Shown here piece by piece: positions 9,566 through 24,728 of a stretch of DNA of 40,563 nt (within the stretch, counting starts at the first letter, position 1; the number at the start of each line of letters is the position of its first letter). Origin of the DNA: Gemmatimonadaceae bacterium (GTDB lineage Bacteria; Gemmatimonadota; Gemmatimonadetes; Gemmatimonadales; Gemmatimonadaceae); contig JABFYH010000215.1 in the NCBI GenBank assembly GCA_013361335.1, forward strand, positions 1 to 40,563, in the 5' to 3' direction. The position numbers and the translations under genes were made by a program. Under the pieces are notes generated by a model. The model was not told where the DNA came from, did no database searches, and saw only the letters and a list, made by a program, of their open reading frames with translations.

Positions 9566-9763
9566 GCGTCGGAGCGGCTTCTGAGAGGGAGGCGGTCCAG
9601 CTGACGATGGTGGCGGGAGCGCTCCAAAGCCCGTCACCGATGCGACGAATGTTTACCCTCGACGGGCCGTCGTCAAGAGCCGACAGTCGACCGTCGAAGA
9701 CGGGGTATGGCCTCGCGCTTGCTCGCTGGGCCCCCACACCTCCGCCACCGGGACGTGATCGTG

Positions 9764-10147
9764 ATGCGAAAAACCGATGGCGCCGTGAGCCCTCACGACG
9801 TTCTCCTCCTTTCTGTCGATCCGCTCGCCTCTGCCCTGCTCGGAGCCGCCGTCGAACTCGCCGGACACGCGCCGCACTTTCCGCGGGCGGGTGAAGCGGC
9901 GCGGGACGCGCTGCGCCGGCTGCGGCCACGCGCGATTCTGATCGACTGCGACCACGAGACCTGTTCCGACGAGTTCATCGGACCCGCGCTCATGATGGGC
10001 GCGCGGGTACAGCTCGTCTGCTCCCACCGGACCAGGCGCGACGCGCGCGACATCGCTCGACGGCTCGGCCTCTCCGTCGTAGAGTTACCGATGGAGCCCG
10101 ATGCCCTCACTGCGCTGCTGCGCGACCTTCCTGTCCCGTCCCCATGA
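9764..10147 (+). CDS. Degenerate receiver-like protein
   Basis: HDVLLLSVDPLASALLGAAVELAGHAPHFPRAGEAARDALRRLRPRAILIDCDHE...; CheY-like fold pattern lacking the acidic pair and the conserved Lys. Overlaps the GH20 start (ATGA). Confidence 0.55.
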   Translation: MRKTDGAVSPHDVLLLSVDPLASALLGAAVELAGHAPHFPRAGEAARDALRRLRPRAILIDCDHETCSDEFIGPALMMGARVQLVCSHRTRRDARDIARRLGLSVVELPMEPDALTALLRDLPVPSP

Positions 10148-11811
10148 CCTCACGATCCTCGGCCACCCCGTTCGTCGCGCTGTGCGCCACCGTCATGCTG
10201 GCCGCCTGCGGAGGCGGGACGAGTCCCGCCACGCGTCCCACGACCGCGCCGGCACCAGTCGCCGCCATGCCGAACGCCGCCACGACCGCACCCGCGCGTG
10301 CCAACCTCGCTCACGCCATCATCCCGTTGCCCACCTCGGTGACGCTGGTACCGGGGAGTGCCTTCGTCGTCGACAGCACGACGACGGTCGTCGTCGCGGC
10401 CAGCGCGGGCGCCGAGGTGGAGCGCATCGCCGCGCAACTGCTCGAGCTGCTCGGACGACCTGCCGCGACGCCGCCGACGCGCCTGGCGGCCGCCGACACG
10501 ATCCCAACCCACGCCATCTACCTCCGGCTCGGCAACGACACGGAGCTCGGCGACGAGGGCTATCGCCTCGACGTCACGCCGGCGCACGTGACGATCACTG
10601 CCAACCGACCTGCGGGCCTGTTCTACGGGATGCAGACGATGCGGCAGATGCTCCCCGTGTCGATCGAGTATCCCGCGGCGTTCAACCGGGTGCTGCGCAT
10701 TCCGGCCGGCGTCGTGATCGACGCGCCACGTTTCGCCTGGCGCGGCTCGATGCTCGACGTCGCGCGGCACTTCCTCCCGCTCGAGGATGTGCGCCGCCAC
10801 ATCGACCGCATGGCGTTCTACAAGCTGAACCGCCTCCACCTGCACCTGGCCGACGATCAGGGGTGGCGGATCGAGATCAAGTCGTGGCCGAAGCTCACGC
10901 AGATCGGCGGCAGCTCCCAGGTGGGCAACGGGGCCGGCGGGTTCTACACCCAGGAGCAGTTCGCCGAGCTGGTACGCTACGCGGCGGAGCGGTATGTGAC
11001 GATCGTGCCCGAGATCGACATGCCGAGCCACATCAACGCCGCGCTGGCGTCGTACCCGTCGCTCAATTGCGACGGCGTGGCGCCGCCGCTCTACCGGGGC
11101 ACCGAGGTCGGGTTCAGCCTGATCTGCGTGAAGAGCGACACCACCTACCGCTTCATCACCGACATCGTGCGCGAGATCGGGGCGCTCACTCCGTCGCCCT
11201 GGTTCCACGTCGGTGGCGACGAGGTGAAGAAGCTCACGCACGACGACTATCGCGCGTTCATCGACCGCGTGCAGGGCATCGTCCGGTCGCAGGGGAAGCA
11301 GATGGTCGGCTGGGGTGAGATCGCGGTGGCCGCGCTCGACCCGAGCACCGTCGTGCAGAGCTGGATCCCCGATTCGTCGGCGCTGCACGTCGCGCGCGGG
11401 GGCAAGGTCATCCTCTCGCCCGCCACGCGGAGCTACCTGGACATGAAGTACGACTCGGCCACCCTGCTGGGACTGCGCTGGGCGGCGCTGATCGAGGTGC
11501 GCGATTCGTACGACTGGGATCCGGCGACGCAGATCACCGGCGTGCCGGAGCGGTCGGTGCTCGGCGTCGAGGCGCCGCTCTGGTCGGAGACGCTGGTGAA
11601 GGCGGAGGACTTCGAGTTCATGGCGTTCCCCCGCTTGCTGGCGATCGCCGAGGTGGGCTGGTCCCGGGGGCCACGCGATTTCGAGTCGTTCCGCCAGCGG
11701 CTCGGCGCACAGGGTCAGCGGCTCACCGCGCTCGGCGTGAACTTCTACCGCTCGCCGCAGATCCCGTGGTGGGAAGGCAGCGCCGGCAGCGCTAGCACGC
11801 TTCTTCCCTGA
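10144..11811 (+). CDS. Family 20 glycoside hydrolase (beta-N-acetylhexosaminidase), predicted lipoprotein
   Basis: Lipobox LAACGGG; RGSMLDVARHFLP, NRLHLHLADDQGWRIEIKSWPKLT, HVGGDEV (catalytic D-E pair), GWGEI. Confidence 0.95.
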   Translation: MTSRSSATPFVALCATVMLAACGGGTSPATRPTTAPAPVAAMPNAATTAPARANLAHAIIPLPTSVTLVPGSAFVVDSTTTVVVAASAGAEVERIAAQLLELLGRPAATPPTRLAAADTIPTHAIYLRLGNDTELGDEGYRLDVTPAHVTITANRPAGLFYGMQTMRQMLPVSIEYPAAFNRVLRIPAGVVIDAPRFAWRGSMLDVARHFLPLEDVRRHIDRMAFYKLNRLHLHLADDQGWRIEIKSWPKLTQIGGSSQVGNGAGGFYTQEQFAELVRYAAERYVTIVPEIDMPSHINAALASYPSLNCDGVAPPLYRGTEVGFSLICVKSDTTYRFITDIVREIGALTPSPWFHVGGDEVKKLTHDDYRAFIDRVQGIVRSQGKQMVGWGEIAVAALDPSTVVQSWIPDSSALHVARGGKVILSPATRSYLDMKYDSATLLGLRWAALIEVRDSYDWDPATQITGVPERSVLGVEAPLWSETLVKAEDFEFMAFPRLLAIAEVGWSRGPRDFESFRQRLGAQGQRLTALGVNFYRSPQIPWWEGSAGSASTLLP

Positions 11812-11840
11812 GAGTCCGGCACCATTTTCAGGAGCACGCC

Positions 11841-12455
11841 ATGCCTTCGATTTTCGACTCGGTGACCGAGCAGCTCAGCGGGCAGAACCTCACGCAGCTC
11901 AGTCAGCAGATCGGCGCCGACGAGGCGACCACGTCGCAGGCCGTTCAGGCGGCGCTGCCGATGCTCCTCGGCGGGCTGGCGCGCAATGCCTCGAATCCCG
12001 AGGGCGCCGCATCGCTCGGTAGCGCACTGGACCAACATCGCGGCGGGATGATGGAGAGCCTGGGCGGTCTGTTGGGCAACGCCGAGTCGGGCGCCGGCGC
12101 GGGCATCCTCGGTCACATCTTCGGTCAGCGCCGCCAGACCGTGGAGACCGGCGTCGGCCAGGCGACGGGACTCAATCAGCCGCAGGTGGGCAAGCTGCTC
12201 ATGGTGCTCGCACCGATCGTGATGGCGGCGCTGGCGCGTCGTCAACAGGCGCACCAGGAGCAGCAGGTACCGCTCCCCGGCAGCACGACGCCGACGGCCT
12301 CCGGACCCGCCGCGCTGCCGGAGATCCTCAAGCGCGAAGCGCAGGAAGCGGAGCAGCGTGCGCCGAGCGGGTTGGGCGGACTGCTCGGCATGCTGGACCG
12401 CGACGGCGACGGCAACCCGCTGAACGACCTGGGACAGTTGTTTGGACGACGGTGA
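11841..12455 (+). CDS. DUF937 domain-containing protein
   Basis: MPSIFDSVTEQLSGQNLTQLSQQIGADEATTSQAVQAALPMLLGGLARNASNPEGAASL; Gly-rich helical DUF937 pattern. Confidence 0.85.
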   Translation: MPSIFDSVTEQLSGQNLTQLSQQIGADEATTSQAVQAALPMLLGGLARNASNPEGAASLGSALDQHRGGMMESLGGLLGNAESGAGAGILGHIFGQRRQTVETGVGQATGLNQPQVGKLLMVLAPIVMAALARRQQAHQEQQVPLPGSTTPTASGPAALPEILKREAQEAEQRAPSGLGGLLGMLDRDGDGNPLNDLGQLFGRR

Positions 12456-12564
12456 ACCGTGAACCGTGAACGGTGAACCGTAAGGGCGTCGAGAAGCGTC
12501 AAGGGCACATCGGACTGCGTCCGGTGTGCCCTTCGTCGTTACGGATCACGGATCACGGTTCACC
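12451..12564. repeat. Palindromic heptamer-armed element, copy A (inverted relative to copy B)
   Basis: GGTGAACCGTGAACCGTGAACGGTGAACCGT ... AAGGGCACATCGGAC-TGC-GTCCGGTGTGCCCTT ... ACGGATCACGGATCACGGTTCACC. Its reverse complement matches 14080-14200 almost base for base. Confidence 0.93.
12502..12534. terminator. Candidate bidirectional terminator hairpin inside copy A
   Basis: AAGGGCACATCGGAC/GTCCGGTGTGCCCTT stem (one T/G position) between the convergent DUF937 gene and recQ. Confidence 0.55.
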
Positions 12565-14041
12565 CTGTCCGCACGCGCCGCGAGTAGCTCGTCTGCGCAT
12601 CGCAGGCGTCGCAGTTGCCGCAGGTCCACTCGTCGTCCACCGGCTCGCCGAAGTACTCGAGGATGAAGCGCGTGCGGCAGCGGGCGCTCTGGCAGTAGGC
12701 GACCATCATGCGCAGCTTCGCGCGGTCCTGCACGCGGCGCTCCTCGTAGTCGGTGAGATCCGCGCTCAGGTCGACGGCGGTGAGGCGGTCGCGGAGCCGT
12801 TCCCACCCACCGCCGCGGTGCTCGCGCACCAGACCATGGCGCTTGAGCAGCACGAGCACGATGCGCGCTTTCCGTCGCGCGACGCCCGACCGCTCGCACA
12901 GCTCGTCGAGCTCCGCGCGCTCGCCGAGCGGATACTGCTCGAGGAGCAGCGCAACCTTCACCGCTTCCTCGACGTCGGGGTACTTCCCGCCGAGGAAGTA
13001 GGACTGCACCCGTGAGTCCTCGACGCGGTACAGGATCGTGCATACCGCCGGCTTGCCATCACGCCCCGCGCGTCCCGCTTCCTGATAGTACGACTCCACC
13101 GAGCCGGGAAAGTGATAGTGCAGCACGAAGCGGAGGTCGCGCTTGTCGATCCCCAGACCGAAGGCGTTGGTGGCGATCATCGTTTGGATCGATCCATCCA
13201 TGAACGCGTTCTGGGATGCCTTGCGGTCGGGCGGATTCATCTTGCCATGATACAGCCCGACGGAGTACCGCTCCTTCAGCTGCTCGTGAAGTCGCTCGGC
13301 CTCCTTGATCGTCGCACAGTAGATGATGCCGCTGCCGGTGTTCTCCTCCAGCACGCGCTCCACCTCGGCGTCCTTCGACGCCTGATTCACCGTGCGGCGG
13401 ATCTCGAACCGCAGGTTCGGCCGCGCGAAGCCGGTGATCGTCACCAGCGGGTCCGTCATCCCCAGCTGGCGCGCGATATCGGCGCGGACTTCCTCCGTGG
13501 CCGTGGCGGTCAGGGCGAGGATGGGCGGCTTGCCGAACCGCGCGACGACGGAGCCGAGGGTGAGATAGTCGGGTCGAAAGTCGTGGCCCCACTGGCTCAC
13601 GCAGTGCGCTTCGTCGACGACGAACAGACTCACCGTGCGCGTCAGCAGGTGGTCGAAGAAGTCGCGGTCCTTGAAGCGCTCGGGTGTGACGTACAGGATC
13701 TCCCCTTCGCCCTCGGCGACCTGGCGCGCCGTCTCGCGTGTCTCGCCCGCCGAAAGGTGCGAGTGCATGGCGAGCGCGTCGACGCCGTGGGCGTGGAGCT
13801 TGTCCTGCTGGTCCTTCATCAGTGCGATGAGCGGGCTGACGACGATCGTGAGCCCGGGGAGCAGCAGCGCAGGGAGCTGATAGACGATGGACTTGCCACT
13901 ACCCGTCGGCATGACGACGAGCGCATCGCGCCCCTCGAGCACGGCCTGGACCGGTTCCCACTGTCCTCGTCGAAAGTCGTCGTGGCCGAAGCGCTCGCGC
14001 AGCACGGCGCGGGCGCGAGTCTTGGTCGCTGCCTTGGGCAT
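12560..14041 (-). CDS. recQ: RecQ family ATP-dependent DNA helicase
   Basis: [17 protein letters not shown] (Walker A), [19 protein letters not shown] (DEAH), [12 protein letters not shown], Zn-cluster C...CGNCDAC. Confidence 0.95.
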   Translation of the reverse strand: MPKAATKTRARAVLRERFGHDDFRRGQWEPVQAVLEGRDALVVMPTGSGKSIVYQLPALLLPGLTIVVSPLIALMKDQQDKLHAHGVDALAMHSHLSAGETRETARQVAEGEGEILYVTPERFKDRDFFDHLLTRTVSLFVVDEAHCVSQWGHDFRPDYLTLGSVVARFGKPPILALTATATEEVRADIARQLGMTDPLVTITGFARPNLRFEIRRTVNQASKDAEVERVLEENTGSGIIYCATIKEAERLHEQLKERYSVGLYHGKMNPPDRKASQNAFMDGSIQTMIATNAFGLGIDKRDLRFVLHYHFPGSVESYYQEAGRAGRDGKPAVCTILYRVEDSRVQSYFLGGKYPDVEEAVKVALLLEQYPLGERAELDELCERSGVARRKARIVLVLLKRHGLVREHRGGGWERLRDRLTAVDLSADLTDYEERRVQDRAKLRMMVAYCQSARCRTRFILEYFGEPVDDEWTCGNCDACDAQTSYSRRVRTG

Positions 14042-14079
14042 GCGGCGGCAGGGAGGCAGGAAGTGGGCCGGCAATGAAC

Positions 14080-14200
14080 GGTGAACCGTCAACCGTGAAC
14101 CGTGAACCGTGACGACGAAGGGCACACCGGACTCGGTCCGGTGTGCCCCTCACGCGTCTCGACGCTCCTACGGTTCACCGTTCACGGTTCACGGTTCACC
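14080..14200. repeat. Palindromic heptamer-armed element, copy B
   Basis: GGTGAACCGTCAACCGTGAACCGTGAACCGTGACGACGAAGGGCACACCGGAC-TCG-GTCCGGTGTGCCCC...ACGGTTCACCGTTCACGGTTCACGGTTCACC. Perfect 13-bp internal stem; arms are GTGAACC heptamers. Confidence 0.93.
14122..14150. terminator. Candidate factor-independent or bidirectional terminator hairpin inside copy B
   Basis: GGGCACACCGGAC-TCG-GTCCGGTGTGCCC, perfect 13-bp stem between hsp20 and recQ; no strong T-tract. Confidence 0.5.
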
Positions 14201-14624
14201 CGGTAATCGCGATCTTTCTGGGCTGAGCGGCCTCGGCCTTCGGGACCGTGATCGTCAGCAGGCCATTCGCGAAGGTGGCCGTGATGCGATCCGCGTTCAC
14301 GAACTCGGGCAGACGGACGGCGCGCTCGAAGGTGCCGTGCACCCGCTCGGCAGCGAACACCCGCATCTCGCCGTCGTTTGCGACATCGAAGCTGGCCGGC
14401 TTCGTGCCGCGGATGGTGAGGACGTTCTGCTCGAAGCTGACGTCCACCTGCTCCGGGCTGACGCCAGGAAGCTCCGCCTGCACGACGTAGGCGTCACCCC
14501 GCTCGGCGACGTCCATTGCCGGGACCCACACGCGGCTGCCCTGCGCGCCGTTGAAGGCCTGGTCGAACGCCCGGTTCAGAGTCAGCATGCGATCGAGATT
14601 TCCAAGAGAGCGAGTGGTCAGCAT
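14196..14624 (-). CDS. Hsp20/alpha-crystallin family small heat-shock protein
   Basis: ...[44 protein letters not shown]...[42 protein letters not shown]. Confidence 0.95.
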   Translation of the reverse strand: MLTTRSLGNLDRMLTLNRAFDQAFNGAQGSRVWVPAMDVAERGDAYVVQAELPGVSPEQVDVSFEQNVLTIRGTKPASFDVANDGEMRVFAAERVHGTFERAVRLPEFVNADRITATFANGLLTITVPKAEAAQPRKIAITG

Positions 14625-14806
14625 ATCAATGGTTCTCCATGGTGGATGGTGTCGATTGTCCGCCATGGTGGCGGCGGCCCGGAAAAAAGCAGGCAGTGGA
14701 CCAGCCGATTGCTGTCAGCCCGGCGGAACCTCCACCACGAAATCGGCTATTCTTGCAGAGTGGCTGTCGGAGTGACCGTCTCACCGATACCTCATCCCCA
14801 CGCCCC

Positions 14807-15775
14807 ATGACCATCATCCGCCGCCCGGCCGACATTCCCTCCTCGGAGATAACTGCCGAGTCCGCCTATATCGCGCGCCGCGAGTTCATCGCGCGCGCTG
14901 GCCTGCTCGGCGCCGCAGCGGGCGCCGGTCTGCTCGGCATCGGGTGCCGCGCCGAGGACGCCCGAGCCGAGCGCGGAGCGGGACACGTCGCCGACTCCGC
15001 GGGGGGCACGGTGGCCAGCCAGGACAAGCTCAACTCGTACGAGGACATCACCAGCTACAACAACTATTACGAGTTCGGCACCGACAAATCGGATCCGAAG
15101 GACAACGCGCAGCAGCTCCGCACCCGGCCCTGGACGGTCGCGGTGGACGGGCTGGTGAAGAAGCCGAAGTCCTACGCCTTCGACGATCTCGTGAAGCCGT
15201 ACAAGCTCGAGGACCGCGTGTACCGGCTGCGGTGCGTCGAGGCGTGGTCGATGGTGATCCCCTGGCAGGGCATCCCACTCCGCGACATGATCGCGCGGTT
15301 CGAGCCGCTGCCGAGCGCGAAGTTCGTCGCCTTCACGACTCTCCTCGATCCGCAGCAGATGCCGGGGCAGCGTCGCCGCGTCCTCGACTGGCCGTACGTG
15401 GAGGGACTGCGGATGGACGAGGCGATGCATCCCCTCGCCTTCATCGCGACGGGTCTATATGGGAAGCCGCTCCCCAATCAGAACGGCGCGCCGCTGCGGC
15501 TCGTCGTGCCATGGAAGTACGGTTTCAAGGGCGTGAAGGCGATCGTGAAGATCTCCTTCGTCGCCGAGCAGCCGAGGACGACGTGGAACATCGCGGCGCC
15601 GGACGAATACGGGTTCTACGCCAACGTGAATCCCGAGGTCGACCACCCGCGCTGGACGCAGAGCCGCGAGCGCCGCATCGGTGAGTTCCGGCGGCGCGAG
15701 ACGCTGATGTTCAACGGCTACGCCGACCAGGTGGCATCGCTGTACCGCGGCATGGACCTGCGGAGGAACTTCTGA
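14807..15775 (+). CDS. msrP: Protein-methionine-sulfoxide reductase catalytic subunit MsrP
   Basis: Tat-like [50 protein letters not shown] (molybdopterin Cys), [17 protein letters not shown]. Confidence 0.95.
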   Translation: MTIIRRPADIPSSEITAESAYIARREFIARAGLLGAAAGAGLLGIGCRAEDARAERGAGHVADSAGGTVASQDKLNSYEDITSYNNYYEFGTDKSDPKDNAQQLRTRPWTVAVDGLVKKPKSYAFDDLVKPYKLEDRVYRLRCVEAWSMVIPWQGIPLRDMIARFEPLPSAKFVAFTTLLDPQQMPGQRRRVLDWPYVEGLRMDEAMHPLAFIATGLYGKPLPNQNGAPLRLVVPWKYGFKGVKAIVKISFVAEQPRTTWNIAAPDEYGFYANVNPEVDHPRWTQSRERRIGEFRRRETLMFNGYADQVASLYRGMDLRRNF

Positions 15776-16428
15776 CCTCTCGCTCGCGGGTCCTGCTTCA
15801 CCCCGCCGTTCGTGCACTCGTTTTCGCTCTCTGTCTCGTTCCAGCGGCTCACCTGACGCTGGACTGGCTCGCCGAGCTCGGTGTGCTCACGGCCTGGCGC
15901 AGCTCGCTCGGCGCCGATCAGATCCGTGATACGGAGATCCGCACCGGACTGTGGACGCTGCGGTTCCTCGCGATCAGCCTGGCGGTGACGCCGGCGCGGC
16001 AGCTCACGGGTCTCGGGACGCTGGCCAGGTACCGGCGCACCTTCGGACTGTTCTCCTTCTTCTACGCCTGCGTCCACCTGCTCACCTGGACCTGGGCGGA
16101 CACCAACTTCGACCTCCCGTTCATGTGGAAGGAGATCGTGAAGCACAAATACATCCTCGTCGGGATGCTCACCTTCCTTCTGCTGCTTCCCCTGGCGATC
16201 ACCTCGACCAAGGGGTCGATCAGGCGATTGGGCGGGCAGCGCTGGAATCGGCTGCATCGGCTGGTGTACGCGGCGGCGGTGACGGGTACGATCCATTACC
16301 TCTGGGCGGTGAAGAAGGACACCTTCTTTCCCGTCGTCTACTTCGTGGTGTTCGCGCTGCTCCTCGGGTACCGGGTCGCACGGTCGCGCGGACCGGCGTG
16401 GAGCCTCCGTTCCCGGACCGCGGCGTAG
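15772..16428 (+). CDS. msrQ: Protein-methionine-sulfoxide reductase heme-binding subunit MsrQ (probable CTG start)
   Basis: [31 protein letters not shown]...[23 protein letters not shown]...[25 protein letters not shown]; immediately downstream of msrP. Confidence 0.9.
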   Translation: MTSRSRVLLHPAVRALVFALCLVPAAHLTLDWLAELGVLTAWRSSLGADQIRDTEIRTGLWTLRFLAISLAVTPARQLTGLGTLARYRRTFGLFSFFYACVHLLTWTWADTNFDLPFMWKEIVKHKYILVGMLTFLLLLPLAITSTKGSIRRLGGQRWNRLHRLVYAAAVTGTIHYLWAVKKDTFFPVVYFVVFALLLGYRVARSRGPAWSLRSRTAA

Positions 16429-16429
16429 C

Positions 16430-17599
16430 GTGCAGCAGCTGGCCTGCTTCGCGATCGTCGCACCGGGACTCGAATCGCTGGCCTTGGCCGAAGCACGCGC
16501 GCTCGGGCTGCCGGCGGAGCTGGAGCCCCGCGGTGGCGGGATCAGCTGGCAGGGTGACCTGCGCTCCGTGCTGCTGGCGAACGGGGGGCTTCGCATCGCG
16601 TCGCGCGTCGTCGTGCGCCTGGCGCGGTTCGAGGCCCGGTCGTTTCCGGAGCTCGAGCGGCACGCGCGGCAGATTCCCTGGACGCGCATCGTCGGCCCGA
16701 CGGGGGCAGCCCGATTCCGCGTCACCTGCAAGAAGTCCCGGCTCTATCACTCGGACGCCGTCGCGCAGCGTCTCGCCGATGCGCTGATGCGGGCCGTGCC
16801 CGGAGCGCGGATCGCGGGAGGGGGCAGGCCGGAGGAGGAGGACGCTGTGGAGGGGCGGGACGAGGACGGTCAGCTCTTCGTCGTGCGGCTGCTCCGCGAC
16901 GAATGCACGGTGAGCGCGGACGCATCCGGGGCGCTGCTCCACCGGCGCGGCTATCGCCAGGCGACGGCGAAAGCGCCGTTGCGTGAGACGCTTGCCGCCG
17001 CGCTCATCGCGGCGTCGGGGTGGGACGGAGCCTCCCCCCTCGTCGATCCCCTTTGCGGATCGGGCACCATTCCCATCGAGGCGGCGCTGCGCGCGGCGGG
17101 GATCCCGCCGGGAATGCACCGACCTTTTGCGGCCGAGCGGTGGCCGGGAGTCTCGCGAACGATCGGCGAGAGAGTCCGGGCCGAGCTGATGGAGGTCGCG
17201 GCGCGAGCGCGATCCGCTGTGATGCCGCCCATCGCGGGGTCCGACCGTGACGAGGGGGCGGTCACGGCGGCGCGTGCCAATGCCGAGCGCGCGGGGGTCT
17301 CTTCGGAGACCGCGTTTTCGGTCCGCGCACTGTCGGACGCGGCATTTGCCACCGGGGAGCGTGGGTGGGTGGTGACGAATCCGCCGTACGGCGTGCGGGT
17401 GGGCGAGGCGGCGCGGGTGCGCGATCTCTGGGCGCAGCTCGGGCATGTGCTGCGGGCGCGAGCGCCGGGCTGGCGGGTTGCGCTCCTGTCGCCTGAGCCG
17501 GCGCTGGAGCGGCAGCTGCGGATTCCGTTACGTGTCGCCGCGCAAACGAGCAACGGAGGGATACCGGTACGGCTGGTGGTTGGCGAGGTTGCGCGATGA
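16430..17599 (+). CDS. THUMP domain class I SAM-dependent RNA methyltransferase (RlmL/TrmN-like)
   Basis: N-terminal THUMP-like region; VDPLCGSGTIPIEAAL and VVTNPPYGVRVG motifs. Confidence 0.92.
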   Translation: MQQLACFAIVAPGLESLALAEARALGLPAELEPRGGGISWQGDLRSVLLANGGLRIASRVVVRLARFEARSFPELERHARQIPWTRIVGPTGAARFRVTCKKSRLYHSDAVAQRLADALMRAVPGARIAGGGRPEEEDAVEGRDEDGQLFVVRLLRDECTVSADASGALLHRRGYRQATAKAPLRETLAAALIAASGWDGASPLVDPLCGSGTIPIEAALRAAGIPPGMHRPFAAERWPGVSRTIGERVRAELMEVAARARSAVMPPIAGSDRDEGAVTAARANAERAGVSSETAFSVRALSDAAFATGERGWVVTNPPYGVRVGEAARVRDLWAQLGHVLRARAPGWRVALLSPEPALERQLRIPLRVAAQTSNGGIPVRLVVGEVAR

Positions 17600-18075
17600 C
17601 GCGTCGTGATGGGCGAGTGACGGGGTTGCAGCGTTCGGCGGGGGGCGTGCCGAAGCTACCGGTGGAGCGGGCAATGGTCGGCGCCGGGGGGATGGAGGGG
17701 GACCGGCAGGCCAACCGGCGATTTCACGGCGGGCCCGACCGCGCGCTCTGCCTGTATGCCCAGGAACGGCTCGACGCGTTGGCCGCGGCGGGCCATCCGG
17801 TGGAGCGTGGAACCCTGGGCGAGAATGTGACGATCGCCGGGCTTCCCTGGGAGGAGGTTCGTCCGGGCGCTCGGCTGCGGTTGGGGGGTGTGGAGGTGGA
17901 GGTGACGGGGTATGCCGCGCCCTGCAGCAAGATCTCGTTCGGGTTTGCCGACGGGGGCTCAAGTCGGGTGGGGCAGCGGTCGAACCCTGGATGGAGCCGG
18001 GTGTATGTGCGTATTCTGTCCGCAGGGGAGCTCACCGTGGGTGATCCGGTGACGCTGCACGGGATAAAGCAATAA
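17596..18075 (+). CDS. MOSC domain-containing protein
   Basis: GDRQANRRFHGGPDRALCLYAQERLDAL...GTLGENVTIAGLPWEEVRPGARLRLG...CSKI; overlaps the upstream gene by 4 nt. Confidence 0.9.
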   Translation: MTRRDGRVTGLQRSAGGVPKLPVERAMVGAGGMEGDRQANRRFHGGPDRALCLYAQERLDALAAAGHPVERGTLGENVTIAGLPWEEVRPGARLRLGGVEVEVTGYAAPCSKISFGFADGGSSRVGQRSNPGWSRVYVRILSAGELTVGDPVTLHGIKQ

Positions 18076-18223
18076 CAATTGATTTGACCGAAGCGTGGTT
18101 CTTGCAGTGATCGCTCGTTTCCCGGAGCAGTTCCGGGCCGCCACGTAATGGACGAGCCCGGCACGTCCCTTGAATGGAGTCCAAGCGCGAGGCTTCGTGC
18201 TGCGGCACGAGGCGCGTCGGTAA

Positions 18224-18250
18224 GCCACCGATCCTGGGTCGGTGGCCTTT
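18224..18250 (+). terminator. Terminator-like hairpin upstream of the giant kinase
   Basis: GCCACCGA-TCCTGGG-TCGGTGGC followed by CTTTCG. Confidence 0.55.
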
Positions 18251-18281
18251 CGTATCCTCTCTTTCCTCATAGGAGCTGACC

Positions 18282-24712
<6,431 letters not shown>

Positions 24713-24728
<16 letters not shown>

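Noticed and set aside
12451-14200. recQ plus flanking inverted repeats as a composite transposon or defence island
   Set aside because: No transposase, no obvious target-site duplication, and flanking genes are housekeeping. Kept as a repeat-element finding rather than a transposon call.
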